The position numbers were made by a program, and so were the translations under genes. From NCBI RefSeq assembly GCF_001412535.1, contig NZ_CP011774.1, positions 1,855,501 to 1,919,500 on the forward strand: DNA of 64,000 bases. Reading direction: 5' to 3'. The notes under the pieces were generated by a model. That model made no database searches. It was not told where the DNA came from and worked only from the letters and a program-made list of their open reading frames with translations. Position 1 is the stretch's first letter, and each line of letters begins with the position of its first letter. Below, piece after piece: positions 54,290 to 63,549 of this stretch. The stretch comes from Limnohabitans sp. 63ED37-2. GTDB lineage: Bacteria > Pseudomonadota > Gammaproteobacteria > Burkholderiales > Burkholderiaceae_C.

Positions 54290-56397
54290 GGGGTCACCTC
54301 CTGACGGGCGTCAGCGGTCAGCTGCAGTGACGGCGCACGGCGCACGATGCCATCGAGCTGGTAAATCGAAGCGACCGACGGCGCAGGTGTGGTGGTCCCG
54401 CTCAGGTTGATCGCAGACCGTGTGGCGCTGGACGCCACCAAGGGCTGGGCCGTGGCACGGGCCAAGACGTCTTGCGATGTCTCGAAGGACACACCCGGGA
54501 TGTCGAGCAAGTTGGCCAGCACGCGCAGCACCTTCCAGGCGGGGCGGGTTTCAGCCAAAGGCTTGACCACGGCGTGGAAGCTTTGCAAGCGGCCTTCGGC
54601 GTTGACAAAACTGCCCGAGGTTTCGGTGAACGGCGCAATCGGCAGCAGCACGTCACTGAAAGCCATGTTGGCCTTGAACGGGCTGAGCGTGACCACCATC
54701 TCGGCCTGGCCCAAGGCTTTGGCCGCAGCAGCGCCTGCTGCGCTGTCGAACTCGGGTTCGGTGTTGAGCAAGACAGCGGCTTTGAGGCCACCGGCCAACA
54801 TCTGGCCTGCGTGCTTGCCACCGGTTTGTGGTTGTGCACCCACCCACTGAGCGCCCACGGTGTTGGCCGCTTCGGTCAGGTAACCCACGCTGGCACCGGT
54901 GTGCTCGCCAATCCAGTTGGCCAAGGCCAAAAGGGTCGAAGCATTGCCATGGTGTGCAGCGGCATTGCCCAACAACAGGGCTTTACGCTCGCCACCCAAG
55001 AGGGACTTGGCCATGGCTTGGACTGCGGCAGACGCGGTGCCTGCGCATGGGGCTGGCACGCCCTTTTCGGCGGCAATGGCCACAGCCAGATCGGCCAGGG
55101 TTTGCGCCCAGGCAAAAGCATCGGTCACGACCGCGTTGGCCACAGGCATGGCCCACGCATCGGCGTGGCTGAAAGCCGCAGGCGATGTGATGACGTTCAG
55201 CTGAGCGCCGTAACGCACGGCCTGGCGCACGCGCAGTGCAAACAGCGGATGGTCTTTGCGCAGGTTGGAGCCCACGACCAGCACGCGCTGCAAAGTGGAC
55301 AGCGATGCGATGGACGTGCCCAAGGTGCGCACACCTTCAGCCGCGCCAAACTCGGCGTTGCGCAGACGGTAATCAATGTTGTCTGAACCCAGGCCGCGCA
55401 TCAAGGCGCCAGCCAGGTACAACTCTTCCACGGTGCTGTGCGGGCTGACCAAAGCGCCGATGCTGTTGGCACCATGGTCACGCTGGATGTTGCGCAGGCC
55501 ATTGGCCACGTATTCGAGGGCGGTCTGCCAATCAACGGTCTTCCACTCGCCGCCCTGCTTGAGCATGGGCTGGGTCAGGCGCTCGGCGCTGTTCAAGGCT
55601 TCGTAAGAGAAACGGTCGCGGTCAGCAATCCAGCACTCGTTGACGTCTTCATTTTCCAGGGGCACGACACGCATGACCTGGTTGTTCTTGACCTGCACAA
55701 TCAGGTTGGCACCTGACGAATCGTGCGCCGCCACCGACTTGCGGCGCGACAGCTCCCAAGTGCGGGCGTGGTAGCGGAAAGGCTTGCTGGTCAGAGCACC
55801 CACTGGGCAGATGTCGATCATGTTGCCCGACAACTCGGAATCGATCGTCTGGCCCAAGAAGGTTTCGATTTCGGCGTGCTCGCCACGGTGGGACATGCCC
55901 AGCTCCATGGCACCGGCCACTTCCTGGCCAAAGCGCACGCAACGTGTGCAGTGGATGCAGCGGCTCATCTCTTCCATGCTGATGAGCGGACCGACTTCTT
56001 TGTGGAAGACCACGCGCTTTTCTTCTTCGTAGCGCGAGGTGCTGCCGCCATAACCAACGGCCAGGTCTTGCAACTGGCACTCACCGCCTTGGTCGCAAAT
56101 GGGGCAGTCCAGCGGGTGGTTGATCAGCAAAAACTCCATGACCGACTTTTGTGCAGCAATGGCGCGGTCGCTCTTGGTGCGCACGATCATGCCTTGTGTC
56201 ACGGGCGTCGCGCAGGCGGGCATGGGCTTGGGGGCCTTCTCGACCTCCACCAGGCACATGCGGCAGTTGGCTGCGATCGAGAGTTTCTTGTGGTAGCAGA
56301 AATGGGGAATGTAGGTGCCCGCTTTTTCGGCGGCATGCATGACCATGCTGCCCTCGGCAACTTCCACTTTCTGACCGTCGAGTTCTATTTCAACCAT
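54286..56397 (-). CDS. nuoG: NADH-quinone oxidoreductase subunit G
   Basis: The large molybdopterin-fold subunit of the peripheral arm, 703 residues. The N-terminal ferredoxin part has C-x2-C (CRMCLVEVEKAP), then HPLDCPICDQGGECQL and CIHCTRCVRFGQEV plus DICPVGAL for clusters N1b, N5 and N4. I see no C-x2-C-x3-C motif for the extra N7 cluster that E. coli NuoG has, as in mitochondria-like complexes. It overlaps nuoF by eight bases. Confidence 0.97.
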   Translation of the reverse strand: MVEIELDGQKVEVAEGSMVMHAAEKAGTYIPHFCYHKKLSIAANCRMCLVEVEKAPKPMPACATPVTQGMIVRTKSDRAIAAQKSVMEFLLINHPLDCPICDQGGECQLQDLAVGYGGSTSRYEEEKRVVFHKEVGPLISMEEMSRCIHCTRCVRFGQEVAGAMELGMSHRGEHAEIETFLGQTIDSELSGNMIDICPVGALTSKPFRYHARTWELSRRKSVAAHDSSGANLIVQVKNNQVMRVVPLENEDVNECWIADRDRFSYEALNSAERLTQPMLKQGGEWKTVDWQTALEYVANGLRNIQRDHGANSIGALVSPHSTVEELYLAGALMRGLGSDNIDYRLRNAEFGAAEGVRTLGTSIASLSTLQRVLVVGSNLRKDHPLFALRVRQAVRYGAQLNVITSPAAFSHADAWAMPVANAVVTDAFAWAQTLADLAVAIAAEKGVPAPCAGTASAAVQAMAKSLLGGERKALLLGNAAAHHGNASTLLALANWIGEHTGASVGYLTEAANTVGAQWVGAQPQTGGKHAGQMLAGGLKAAVLLNTEPEFDSAAGAAAAKALGQAEMVVTLSPFKANMAFSDVLLPIAPFTETSGSFVNAEGRLQSFHAVVKPLAETRPAWKVLRVLANLLDIPGVSFETSQDVLARATAQPLVASSATRSAINLSGTTTPAPSVASIYQLDGIVRRAPSLQLTADARQEVTP

Positions 56398-57766
56398 GGG
56401 TCTTCACCGCTGTTGCATCGGCGCCGACCATGGAGGTCTTGTGCTCGATGAGGTGTACAAATTCGTGACGGAAATGCTTGAGCATGCCGCGCACTGGCAT
56501 GGCCGCTGCATCACCCAAGGCGCAAATCGTGCGGCCCATGATGTTGCCCGCCACGCTGTCGAGCATGTCGATGTCGCTGGCACGGCCCTGGCCGTGCTCA
56601 ATGCGGTCCACCATGCGCCAGAGCCAGCCTGTGCCTTCACGGCAAGGGGTGCACTGGCCGCAGGACTCGTGCGAATAAAAGTAAGACAAACGCGCCAAGG
56701 CCTTGACCATGCAACGTGTCTCGTCCATGACGATCACCGCGCCCGAACCCAACATCGAACCGCCCTCTTTGGCGATGCTGTCGTAGTCCATGGTGAGCTT
56801 CATCATCAAATCGGCCGGAATCACGGGCGACGAAGAACCGCCGGGAATCACCGCCTTGAGTTTGCGACCGCCGCGCACACCACCGGCAAGCTCAAGCAGC
56901 TTGGCAAACGGTGTGCCCATGGGCACTTCGTAGTTGCCGGGGCGCTCCACGTCACCGCTGACCGAAAAGATCTTGGTGCCACCGTTGTTGGGCTTGCCGC
57001 ATTCAAGGTAAGCCTGACCACCGTTGCGGATGATCCAAGGCACTGCAGCGAAGGTCTCGGTGTTGTTGATGGTCGTGGGCTTGCCGTACAGGCCAAAGCT
57101 GGCGGGGAACGGTGGCTTGAAGCGAGGCTGGCCTTTTTTGCCTTCGAGCGATTCGAGCAAAGCGGTTTCTTCACCGCAGATGTAAGCGCCAAAACCGTGT
57201 GACGCGTGCAGCTGAAAGCTGAACGTGCTGCCCAGGATGCTGTTGCCCAAGTAGCCTGCTGCACGGGCTTCTTCCAGAGCTGCCTCAAAGCGCTCATAGG
57301 TGTGGAAGATTTCGCCGTGGATGTAGTTGTAACCCACGCTGATGCCCATGGCATAAGCCGCGATGATCATGCCTTCGATCACCGTGTGCGGGTTGTACTC
57401 CATGATGTCGCGGTCTTTGCAAGTGCCTGGCTCGCCTTCGTCCGAGTTGCACACCAAATACTTTTGACCGGGGAACTGGCGGGGCATGAAGCTCCACTTC
57501 AGGCCCGTGGGGAAACCCGCACCGCCGCGACCACGCAGGCCGGACTCTTTGACGGTAGCAATCACCTGGTCTTGCGTCAGGCCTTCGCCGCCGTCTTTGC
57601 CCAGGATTTTGCGCAAGGCCGCGTAGCCGCCACGCGCTTCGTAGTCTTTGATGCCCCAGTTGCGCCCATTGAGGCCCGCATAAATTTGTGGGTTGATGTG
57701 GCGGTCATGGAAGCAGGTTTCCACGCCTGTGGCCTGGAACTGGCTCAGAATTTGTTCGACGTTCAT
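56390..57766 (-). CDS. nuoF: NADH-quinone oxidoreductase subunit F
   Basis: The NADH- and FMN-binding subunit with cluster N3, 458 residues. The nucleotide motif is GLRGRGGAGFPTGLKWSFMP, with a second region YICGEETALLESLEGKKGQP, and the iron-sulfur motif is ESCGQCTPCREGTGW followed by a distant Cys in GRTICALGDAA. It overlaps nuoE by one base. Confidence 0.97.
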   Translation of the reverse strand: MNVEQILSQFQATGVETCFHDRHINPQIYAGLNGRNWGIKDYEARGGYAALRKILGKDGGEGLTQDQVIATVKESGLRGRGGAGFPTGLKWSFMPRQFPGQKYLVCNSDEGEPGTCKDRDIMEYNPHTVIEGMIIAAYAMGISVGYNYIHGEIFHTYERFEAALEEARAAGYLGNSILGSTFSFQLHASHGFGAYICGEETALLESLEGKKGQPRFKPPFPASFGLYGKPTTINNTETFAAVPWIIRNGGQAYLECGKPNNGGTKIFSVSGDVERPGNYEVPMGTPFAKLLELAGGVRGGRKLKAVIPGGSSSPVIPADLMMKLTMDYDSIAKEGGSMLGSGAVIVMDETRCMVKALARLSYFYSHESCGQCTPCREGTGWLWRMVDRIEHGQGRASDIDMLDSVAGNIMGRTICALGDAAAMPVRGMLKHFRHEFVHLIEHKTSMVGADATAVKTHG

Positions 57767-58254
57767 CAGGCGGCCTCGGCTTTCTTCAGGCTGTCAACGA
57801 GTTGGTCGAGCTTTTCATGGCTCATGAAGCTGCACATGTGGCGGTCGTTCACCAGCAGCACCGGCGCATCGGCGCAAGCGCCTTGGCATTCGCTGGGTTG
57901 CAGGGTAAACATGCCGTCAGCAGTCGTCCCGCCGACATTCACGCCCAACTTCTGCTCCAGATGCGCCAGAGCTTGCGCACCACCACGCAACTGGCAAGGC
58001 AGGTTGGTGCAAACGTTCAGCTTGAACTTGCCCACCGGCTTTTGGTTGTACATGTTGTAGAAGGTGGTCACTTCGTGCACGGCCATCACGGGCATGCCCA
58101 AGACCTCGGCCACGACTTGCTCACTCTCGGGGCTGACCCAACCTTGTTCTTGCTGCACGATCGACAGACAAGCCATGACGGCCGACTGCTTTTGGTCTGC
58201 AGGGAACTTGGCCACTTCACGCGCAAAGCGTGCTTTTGTTGACTCAGAGATCAT
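57766..58254 (-). CDS. nuoE: NADH-quinone oxidoreductase subunit E
   Basis: Carries the two-iron cluster N1a. Four ligands are visible: CTNLPCQLRGG and ECQGACADAPVLLVND. The N-terminal helices (QKSAVMACLSIVQQEQGWVS, VAEVLGMPVMAVHEVTTFYNM) are typical. 162 residues; start overlaps the nuoD stop by four bases. Confidence 0.96.
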   Translation of the reverse strand: MISESTKARFAREVAKFPADQKQSAVMACLSIVQQEQGWVSPESEQVVAEVLGMPVMAVHEVTTFYNMYNQKPVGKFKLNVCTNLPCQLRGGAQALAHLEQKLGVNVGGTTADGMFTLQPSECQGACADAPVLLVNDRHMCSFMSHEKLDQLVDSLKKAEAA

Positions 58255-59504
58255 CGGTCAATCTCTCCAAAAACGATGTCCATGGTCCCGATGATCGCGA
58301 CCGCGTCGGCCAGCATGTGGCCTTTGGCCATTTCATCGAGGGTGGCCAAATGGGCAAAGCCCGGGGCGCGAATTTTGAGGCGGTACGGCTTGTTGGCCCC
58401 ATCACTCACCATGTAAATGCCGAACTCGCCCTTGGGGTGTTCGACCGCGGCATAAGCCTCGCCCTCGGGCACACGGAAACCTTCAGTGAAGAGCTTGAAG
58501 TGGTGGATCAAGTCTTCCATGTTGGACTTCATGCCTTCGCGAGAAGGCGGCGCGATCTTGTGGTTGTCGGTGATGACCGGGCCGGGGTTGGCACGCAACC
58601 ACTTCACGCACTGCTGGATGATGCGGTTCGATTCGCGCATCTCTTGCACACGCACCAAATAGCGGTCGTAGCTGTCACCGGTCTTGCCCACAGGCACATC
58701 GAATTCGACTTGGTCGTAGGCGTCGTAGGGCTGCTTTTTGCGCAGGTCCCAGGCAAAGCCGGAGCCGCGCAGCATGGGGCCAGTCATGCCCAAATTCAGG
58801 GCACGCTCGGGAGCCACCACGCCGATGCCCACGGTGCGCTGTTTCCAGATGCGGTTATCGGTCAGCAGGGTTTCGTACTCGTCCACGCACTTGGGAAAGC
58901 GCTGGGTGAAGTCGTCAATGAAGTCCAGCAAGGAACCCTTGCGGTTGCTGTTGAGCTGCTCAATCGCCTTGGCGTTCTTGACCTTGCTGACCTTGTACTG
59001 GGGCATGCTGTCGGGCAGATCGCGGTACACACCACCGGGCCGGAAGTAAGCCGCGTGCATGCGGGCACCGGACACGGCCTCGTACATGTCAAACAGGTCT
59101 TCACGCTCGCGGAAGGTGTAGATCAGGATGGTGGAGCTGCCGCAGTCGTTGCCGTGCGAGCCGAGCCACATGAGGTGGTTCAGGATGCGGGTGATTTCCG
59201 AGTACATCACGCGGATGTACTGGGCCCGCATCGGCACTTCCAGGCCCAGCATCTTCTCGATGGCCAGGCAGTAAGCGTGCTCGTTGCACATCATCGAGAC
59301 ATAGTCCAGGCGGTCCATGTAAGGCAGCGACTGGATGTAGGTTTTGTGCTCGGCCAGTTTTTCGGTGGCGCGGTGCAGCAAGCCGATGTGCGGATCAGCG
59401 CGTTGCACCACTTCGCCGTCGAGCTCGAGCACCAGGCGCAACACACCGTGTGCAGCCGGGTGCTGAGGGCCAAAGTTCAGGGTGTAATTCTTGATTTCGG
59501 CCAT
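58251..59504 (-). CDS. nuoD: NADH-quinone oxidoreductase subunit D
   Basis: Quinone-site subunit of the peripheral arm, 417 residues, homologous to the large subunit of NiFe hydrogenase. Conserved parts are NFGPQHPAAHGVLRLVLELDGE, PHIGLLHRATEKLAEHKTY, YMDRLDYVSMMCNEHAY and FIGEIDR-like C-terminal VFGEIDR. It is separate from nuoC, unlike the fused gene of enterics. Confidence 0.97.
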   Translation of the reverse strand: MAEIKNYTLNFGPQHPAAHGVLRLVLELDGEVVQRADPHIGLLHRATEKLAEHKTYIQSLPYMDRLDYVSMMCNEHAYCLAIEKMLGLEVPMRAQYIRVMYSEITRILNHLMWLGSHGNDCGSSTILIYTFREREDLFDMYEAVSGARMHAAYFRPGGVYRDLPDSMPQYKVSKVKNAKAIEQLNSNRKGSLLDFIDDFTQRFPKCVDEYETLLTDNRIWKQRTVGIGVVAPERALNLGMTGPMLRGSGFAWDLRKKQPYDAYDQVEFDVPVGKTGDSYDRYLVRVQEMRESNRIIQQCVKWLRANPGPVITDNHKIAPPSREGMKSNMEDLIHHFKLFTEGFRVPEGEAYAAVEHPKGEFGIYMVSDGANKPYRLKIRAPGFAHLATLDEMAKGHMLADAVAIIGTMDIVFGEIDR

Positions 59505-59505
59505 A

Positions 59506-60114
59506 TCAGTTCAGGCCTCCGTAGTGTTCTTCACGGATGATGCGTGGCGTGATTTCACGCGGCTCGATGCTCACCGGCTCGTAAATCACGCGCTGACGCT
59601 CGGCGTCGTAACGCATTTCAACGTGACCCGACAAGGGGAAGTCCTTGCGGAAGGGGTGACCAATGAAACCGTAATCGGTCAGGATGCGGCGCAGGTCGTT
59701 GTGACCTTCAAACACGATGCCGTAGAGGTCAAAAGCTTCGCGCTCATACCAGTTGGCCGAGTTCCAGAGCTCATTGACCGAAGCCACCAAAGGCAAATCA
59801 TCATCAGGGCACAGCACTTTCACGCGCACACGCTGGTTCAGGCTCACCGACAACAAATGCACGGTGACCCCAAAACGTGGGCCATCGGTGCCCACTTCGC
59901 GGTAGGCCGAGTAATCGAGGCCCGCCAAGTCAACGAGTTGTTCAAATTGGCAGCCTGGCGCGTCGCGCAGGGTTTGCATCACGCTCAGGTAATGCTGCGC
60001 GTTCACATGAACGGTCACCTCGGCCAAAGCGATGGAAATGTTTTGGACCCGGTCACCCAAGGCCGCAGCCAAGGTGTCTTGCAGGTCTTCGGGGCGAATG
60101 GCGAAATTGGTCAT
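59506..60114 (-). CDS. nuoC: NADH-quinone oxidoreductase subunit C
   Basis: A 202-residue peripheral-arm subunit. The family signature is WYEREAFDLYGIVFEGHNDL with RRILTDYGFIGHPFRKDFPL. The ATG at 60114 (MTNFAIRPE) has AAGGGA at good spacing; the ATG at 60120 would have its site directly adjacent, so it is less likely. Any longer extension runs through nuoB and is rejected. Confidence 0.96.
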   Translation of the reverse strand: MTNFAIRPEDLQDTLAAALGDRVQNISIALAEVTVHVNAQHYLSVMQTLRDAPGCQFEQLVDLAGLDYSAYREVGTDGPRFGVTVHLLSVSLNQRVRVKVLCPDDDLPLVASVNELWNSANWYEREAFDLYGIVFEGHNDLRRILTDYGFIGHPFRKDFPLSGHVEMRYDAERQRVIYEPVSIEPREITPRIIREEHYGGLN

Positions 60115-60125
60115 CGTCATTCCCT

Positions 60126-60605
60126 TCAAGCACGCGCAATGGTGTGTGTGCGGCGGATTTTTTGCTGCAGCTGGATGATGCCGTAGATCAGGGCTTCGGC
60201 CGTGGGCGGGCAGCCCGGCACGTACACATCCACCGGCACGATGCGGTCGCAACCGCGCACCACGGAATAGCTGTAGTGGTAGTAACCACCGCCATTGGCG
60301 CAAGAGCCCATGGAGATCACCCAGCGCGGTTCGGACATCTGGTCATAGACCTTGCGCAAGGCCGGGGCCATCTTGTTGCACAGGGTGCCGGCCACGATCA
60401 TCAAGTCGGCTTGGCGAGGGCTGGCGCGGAACACCTCGGCACCAAAGCGGGCCAAGTCGTAGCGGGCCGTGGCCGAATGCATCATCTCGACCGCGCAGCA
60501 GGCCAGACCAAAGGTCATGGGCCAGAGCGAGCCGGTTTTGGCCCAGTTCACCACCGAGTCGTAACTCGTGGTGATGAAGCCCTCTTTCATCACGCCTTCA
60601 ATCAT
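60126..60605 (-). CDS. nuoB: NADH-quinone oxidoreductase subunit B
   Basis: Holds cluster N2, the last in the chain before quinone. The ligands are visible in FGLACCAVEMMH, VISMGSCANGGGYY and YVPGCPPTAEALIYG. 159 residues, the usual size. Confidence 0.97.
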   Translation of the reverse strand: MIEGVMKEGFITTSYDSVVNWAKTGSLWPMTFGLACCAVEMMHSATARYDLARFGAEVFRASPRQADLMIVAGTLCNKMAPALRKVYDQMSEPRWVISMGSCANGGGYYHYSYSVVRGCDRIVPVDVYVPGCPPTAEALIYGIIQLQQKIRRTHTIARA

Positions 60606-60649
60606 TTTTTATCCTCAAGCAGGCTCAATGTTGTTGTCAGTGCAAACGG

Positions 60650-61009
60650 TCATTCCCAGTCCAGGGCGCCTTTTTTCCACTCGTAGACAAAACCGACGAC
60701 CAAAATGGCCAGAAAGATCACCACAGCCACAAAACCGGCCATGCCCACTTCCTTGAGGGCCACAGCCCATGGGAACAGGAAAGCGATTTCGAGGTCAAAC
60801 AAGATGAACAGGATGGCGACCAGGTAGTAGCGCACATCGAACTTCATGCGGGCGTCTTCGAAGGCTTCGAAGCCGCATTCGTAGGGGGAGTTTTTTTCCG
60901 CGTCAGGTCGGTTGGGGCCGAGGATGTAGCCCAAAACCTGGGGAATGATGCCGACAGCAACGCCGACCAGAATGAACAAAAGAATCGGGAGGTACTGTTC
61001 GAGGTTCAT
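60650..61009 (-). CDS. nuoA: NADH-quinone oxidoreductase subunit A
   Basis: A 119-residue membrane subunit with three helices (LPILLFILVGVAVGIIPQVL, FILFDLEIAFLFPWAVAL, VVIFLAILVVGFVYEW). The loop NSPYECGFEAFEDARMKFDVRYY is cut here to its conserved YECGFE core. First gene of the nuo operon; the tRNA-Leu gene lies upstream of it. Confidence 0.97.
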   Translation of the reverse strand: MNLEQYLPILLFILVGVAVGIIPQVLGYILGPNRPDAEKNSPYECGFEAFEDARMKFDVRYYLVAILFILFDLEIAFLFPWAVALKEVGMAGFVAVVIFLAILVVGFVYEWKKGALDWE

Positions 61010-61074
61010 TTGGTGACTGCCGTTAAGGACCGAGTGAAGCGCCCAAGCCTTGAGCCCGAGCGCTTCTGTTTGTC

Positions 61075-61159
61075 TGGTGCCGTCGGCGAGACTCGAACTC
61101 GCACAGCTTTCGCCACTACCCCCTCAAGATAGCGTGTCTACCAATTTCACCACGACGGC
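61075..61159 (-). tRNA. tRNA-Leu (anticodon GAG)
   Basis: Read on the minus strand, the gene starts GCCGTCGTGG, has the D-arm segment AATTGGTAGACACGC, the anticodon stem-loop CTATCTTGAGGGGGTAG with GAG, a long variable arm as in class II tRNAs, the T-arm GTTCGAGTCTC and ends CGACGGCACCA with encoded CCA. The acceptor stem GCCGTCG/CGACGGC pairs fully. A tRNA-Leu between secG and nuoA is common in this order. Confidence 0.96.
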
Positions 61160-61316
61160 TGGATACACAAGACCAGCTTGCATGAGGTGCACCTTGAGTG
61201 CGTATCGCTTGCTGGTCAGACTCTGATTTTACCCCGAAAAATGGGGTATTTCCCGGTCTAAACCCGGAAAATTGTGCACAGCAGCAAAGCTGAATCTCAG
61301 CTGACAACCAGGCGAT

Positions 61317-61697
61317 TTATTTCGCCGGTGCAGGAGGAACGCTGTTGTCTGTTTGTGCAGCGGGGGCGTTGCCAGGAATCTGCGCTGCGGGGCTGTTGTT
61401 CACTGGAGCGGGTGCCGTCACAGCTGCTCCTTCGAGCACGCTGCCCGACGAGGTGGGGGCGAGTTTGCCAAAATAAGCCAGCAGCAAAGTGCAAACAAAA
61501 AACACCGCTGCCAACACCGCTGTGGTGCGCGACATGAAGTTCGCACTGCCCGTGGCACCGAACAAGCTGCCCGAACCACCGCTGCCAAAGGCAGCGCCCA
61601 TGTCCGCACCTTTGCCGTGCTGGATCAGGATCAAGCCAATCATGGCCAGTGCCGACAACATCTGCACCACCAAAATCAAGGTCAACATCACGCTCAT
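61317..61697 (-). CDS. secG: protein translocase subunit SecG
   Basis: Auxiliary subunit of the SecYEG channel. Two membrane helices (TLILVVQMLSALAMIGLILIQ, then TAVLAAVFFVCTLLLAYFG) flank the conserved cytoplasmic loop HGKGADMGAAFGSGGSGSLF. The 126-residue product has an Ala/Pro-rich C-terminal tail of about 45 residues. Between it and the tRNA lie about 157 bases without a gene. Confidence 0.95.
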   Translation of the reverse strand: MSVMLTLILVVQMLSALAMIGLILIQHGKGADMGAAFGSGGSGSLFGATGSANFMSRTTAVLAAVFFVCTLLLAYFGKLAPTSSGSVLEGAAVTAPAPVNNSPAAQIPGNAPAAQTDNSVPPAPAK

Positions 61698-61734
61698 CTG
61701 AATACTCCGAAAATAGAAAAAAGGGTTTAAAAGC

Positions 61735-62487
61735 TCAGCGCGAGGCGGCTTTCAACATCGATAAAAAGTCTGGGGCATTGAGAGACGCACCGCCGATCAG
61801 GCCGCCGTCCACGTCAGGCTGCGCCAGCAAAGAGGCGGCGTTCGCCGCATTCATGCTGCCGCCGTACAAAATTGACACACGCTCCGCATGCGCTGTGGCC
61901 GCCTGCAGCTGGGCACGCAACACCGCGTGCACCGCTTGGGCCTGCTCGGGGGTGGCCGTCAATCCGGTGCCGATGGCCCAAACAGGCTCATACGCCACCA
62001 CGATTTCGCTGATGCAGTGGCCGTTGGCGTGGATCACCGCCGCCAACTGCCGCTTCACAACAGCTTCGGTCTGACCCGCTTCGCGCTCGGCCAAGCTCTC
62101 GCCCACACACACGATGGGGGTGATGCCTGCGGCCAAAGCACGCTGCGTCTTGGTGGCCACCACGGCATCGGTCTCACCGTGGTATTGCCGCCGCTCCGAG
62201 TGGCCCACGATGACATAACGCACCGCAAAATCACGCAGCATGTTGGCCGACACCTCACCGGTGTAAGCGCCCGACTCGTGGGCAGACACGTCTTGTGCGC
62301 CCAGAGCCAAAGCAGCGCCAGCCAACAAGTTTTGGGCTTGCGCCAGATAAGGCGCAGGCACGCACACCGCAGCACGGCAGGACACACCGTCCATGCCGCT
62401 CAAAGCGTCAGACAACAAAGACGCATTGGCCGCTAAGCTGCCATTCATCTTCCAATTGCCCACCATCAACTTGGCTGCCATCGCCAT
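61735..62487 (-). CDS. tpiA: triosephosphate isomerase
   Basis: Interconverts dihydroxyacetone phosphate and glyceraldehyde 3-phosphate. Conserved sites are KLMVGNWKMNG, the catalytic His in VIVGHSERRQYHGE, the catalytic Glu in VVAYEPVWAIGTG and the phosphate loop YGGSMNAANAASLL. 250 residues. The ATG at 62487 overlaps the upstream gene's stop (TGATG); a second ATG two codons later is an equal choice. Confidence 0.96.
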   Translation of the reverse strand: MAMAAKLMVGNWKMNGSLAANASLLSDALSGMDGVSCRAAVCVPAPYLAQAQNLLAGAALALGAQDVSAHESGAYTGEVSANMLRDFAVRYVIVGHSERRQYHGETDAVVATKTQRALAAGITPIVCVGESLAEREAGQTEAVVKRQLAAVIHANGHCISEIVVAYEPVWAIGTGLTATPEQAQAVHAVLRAQLQAATAHAERVSILYGGSMNAANAASLLAQPDVDGGLIGGASLNAPDFLSMLKAASR

Positions 62488-63497
62488 CACCAAGTCACCA
62501 CAATTTTGCCAACATGCTGGTTCGTCTCCATCAAGGCATGGGCTTGCGCCGCGCCCGATGGCAAACCACCACCCGCCTCTGCCGCTGCAAACACGCTGTA
62601 GATGACCGGCTTGATGCGGCCCGACTCGATCCAAGGCCAAACGGTTGTGCGCAAAGACTGGGCAATCGCTGCTTTGAACGCCACTGGGCGTGGACGCAAG
62701 GTCGAACCTGTGATCGTCAAACGGCGGCGCAAAACCAAGCCTGCATTGAATTCGCTCTTGATGCCGCCCTGCACCGCGATGATGACCAAGCGGCCATCTT
62801 CTGCCAAGGCCTCAACTTCACGCGCCACATAGTCGCCAGCGACCATGTCCAAAATCACATTCACACCCACACCGCCGGTGAGGCGCTTGGCCTCGGCCAC
62901 GAAGTCGGTGGTTTTGTAATTGATGGCGTGGTCAGCACCCAAGTCCAAGCAAGCCTGACACTTGGCGTCAGAACCCGCGGTGGCGATCACGGTCGCACCG
63001 GCCGCCTTGGCCATTTGGATGGCTGTGACGCCAATGCCGCTGGTGCCGCCTTGAATCAACAAGGTCTCACCCGCTTGCAAACGCCCACGGTCAAACACAT
63101 TGCTCCACACAGTGAAGAAGGTCTCGGGCAGCGAAGCGGCTTCGATGTCCGTCAGCCCCTTGGGCACCGGCAAACACTGGGCCACCGGGGCCACGCACAA
63201 CTGCGCATAACCACCGCCTGCCACCAAGGCGCACACACGGTCGCCCCCAGCAAAACCTGCCTCGGCCATGGCCGCTGCATCGCCCGACACCACCACGCCC
63301 GCAACCTCGAGGCCCGGAATGTCCGAGGCACCGGGGGGCACGGGGTAGTTGCCTAGGCGTTGCAGCACGTCGGGGCGGTTGATGCCGCTGGCCGAGACGC
63401 GAATGAGCAACTCCCCTGCCCCTGCAACAGGGTCAGGGCGGGAGCCTGGCACCAGCACCTCGGGGGCGCCGTAGCTTTGGATTTCAATGACGTTCAT
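62487..63497 (-). CDS. NAD(P)H-quinone oxidoreductase, zinc-free MDR family
   Basis: A 336-residue medium-chain reductase of the quinone oxidoreductase/PIG3 group. The substrate part has ISASGINRPDVLQRLGNYPVP-like RVSASGINRPDVLQ and IPGLEVAGVV; the nucleotide fold has LLIQGGTSGIGVTAIQMAKA, then ATAGSDAKCQACLDLGADHA. The structural zinc cysteines of alcohol dehydrogenases are absent. The ATG at 63497 (MNVIEIQSYG) is chosen over a 12-residue extension. It is coupled to tpiA. Confidence 0.9.
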   Translation of the reverse strand: MNVIEIQSYGAPEVLVPGSRPDPVAGAGELLIRVSASGINRPDVLQRLGNYPVPPGASDIPGLEVAGVVVSGDAAAMAEAGFAGGDRVCALVAGGGYAQLCVAPVAQCLPVPKGLTDIEAASLPETFFTVWSNVFDRGRLQAGETLLIQGGTSGIGVTAIQMAKAAGATVIATAGSDAKCQACLDLGADHAINYKTTDFVAEAKRLTGGVGVNVILDMVAGDYVAREVEALAEDGRLVIIAVQGGIKSEFNAGLVLRRRLTITGSTLRPRPVAFKAAIAQSLRTTVWPWIESGRIKPVIYSVFAAAEAGGGLPSGAAQAHALMETNQHVGKIVVTW

Positions 63498-63549
63498 GGT
63501 GCATCCACGCGATGACGGGTGATCCCAGACCACCCGACAACAGCGTTAT

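Noticed and set aside
61116..61307. Minus-strand 63-codon frame over the tRNA gene
   Set aside because: It overlaps most of tRNA-Leu and has no homologue I recognise.
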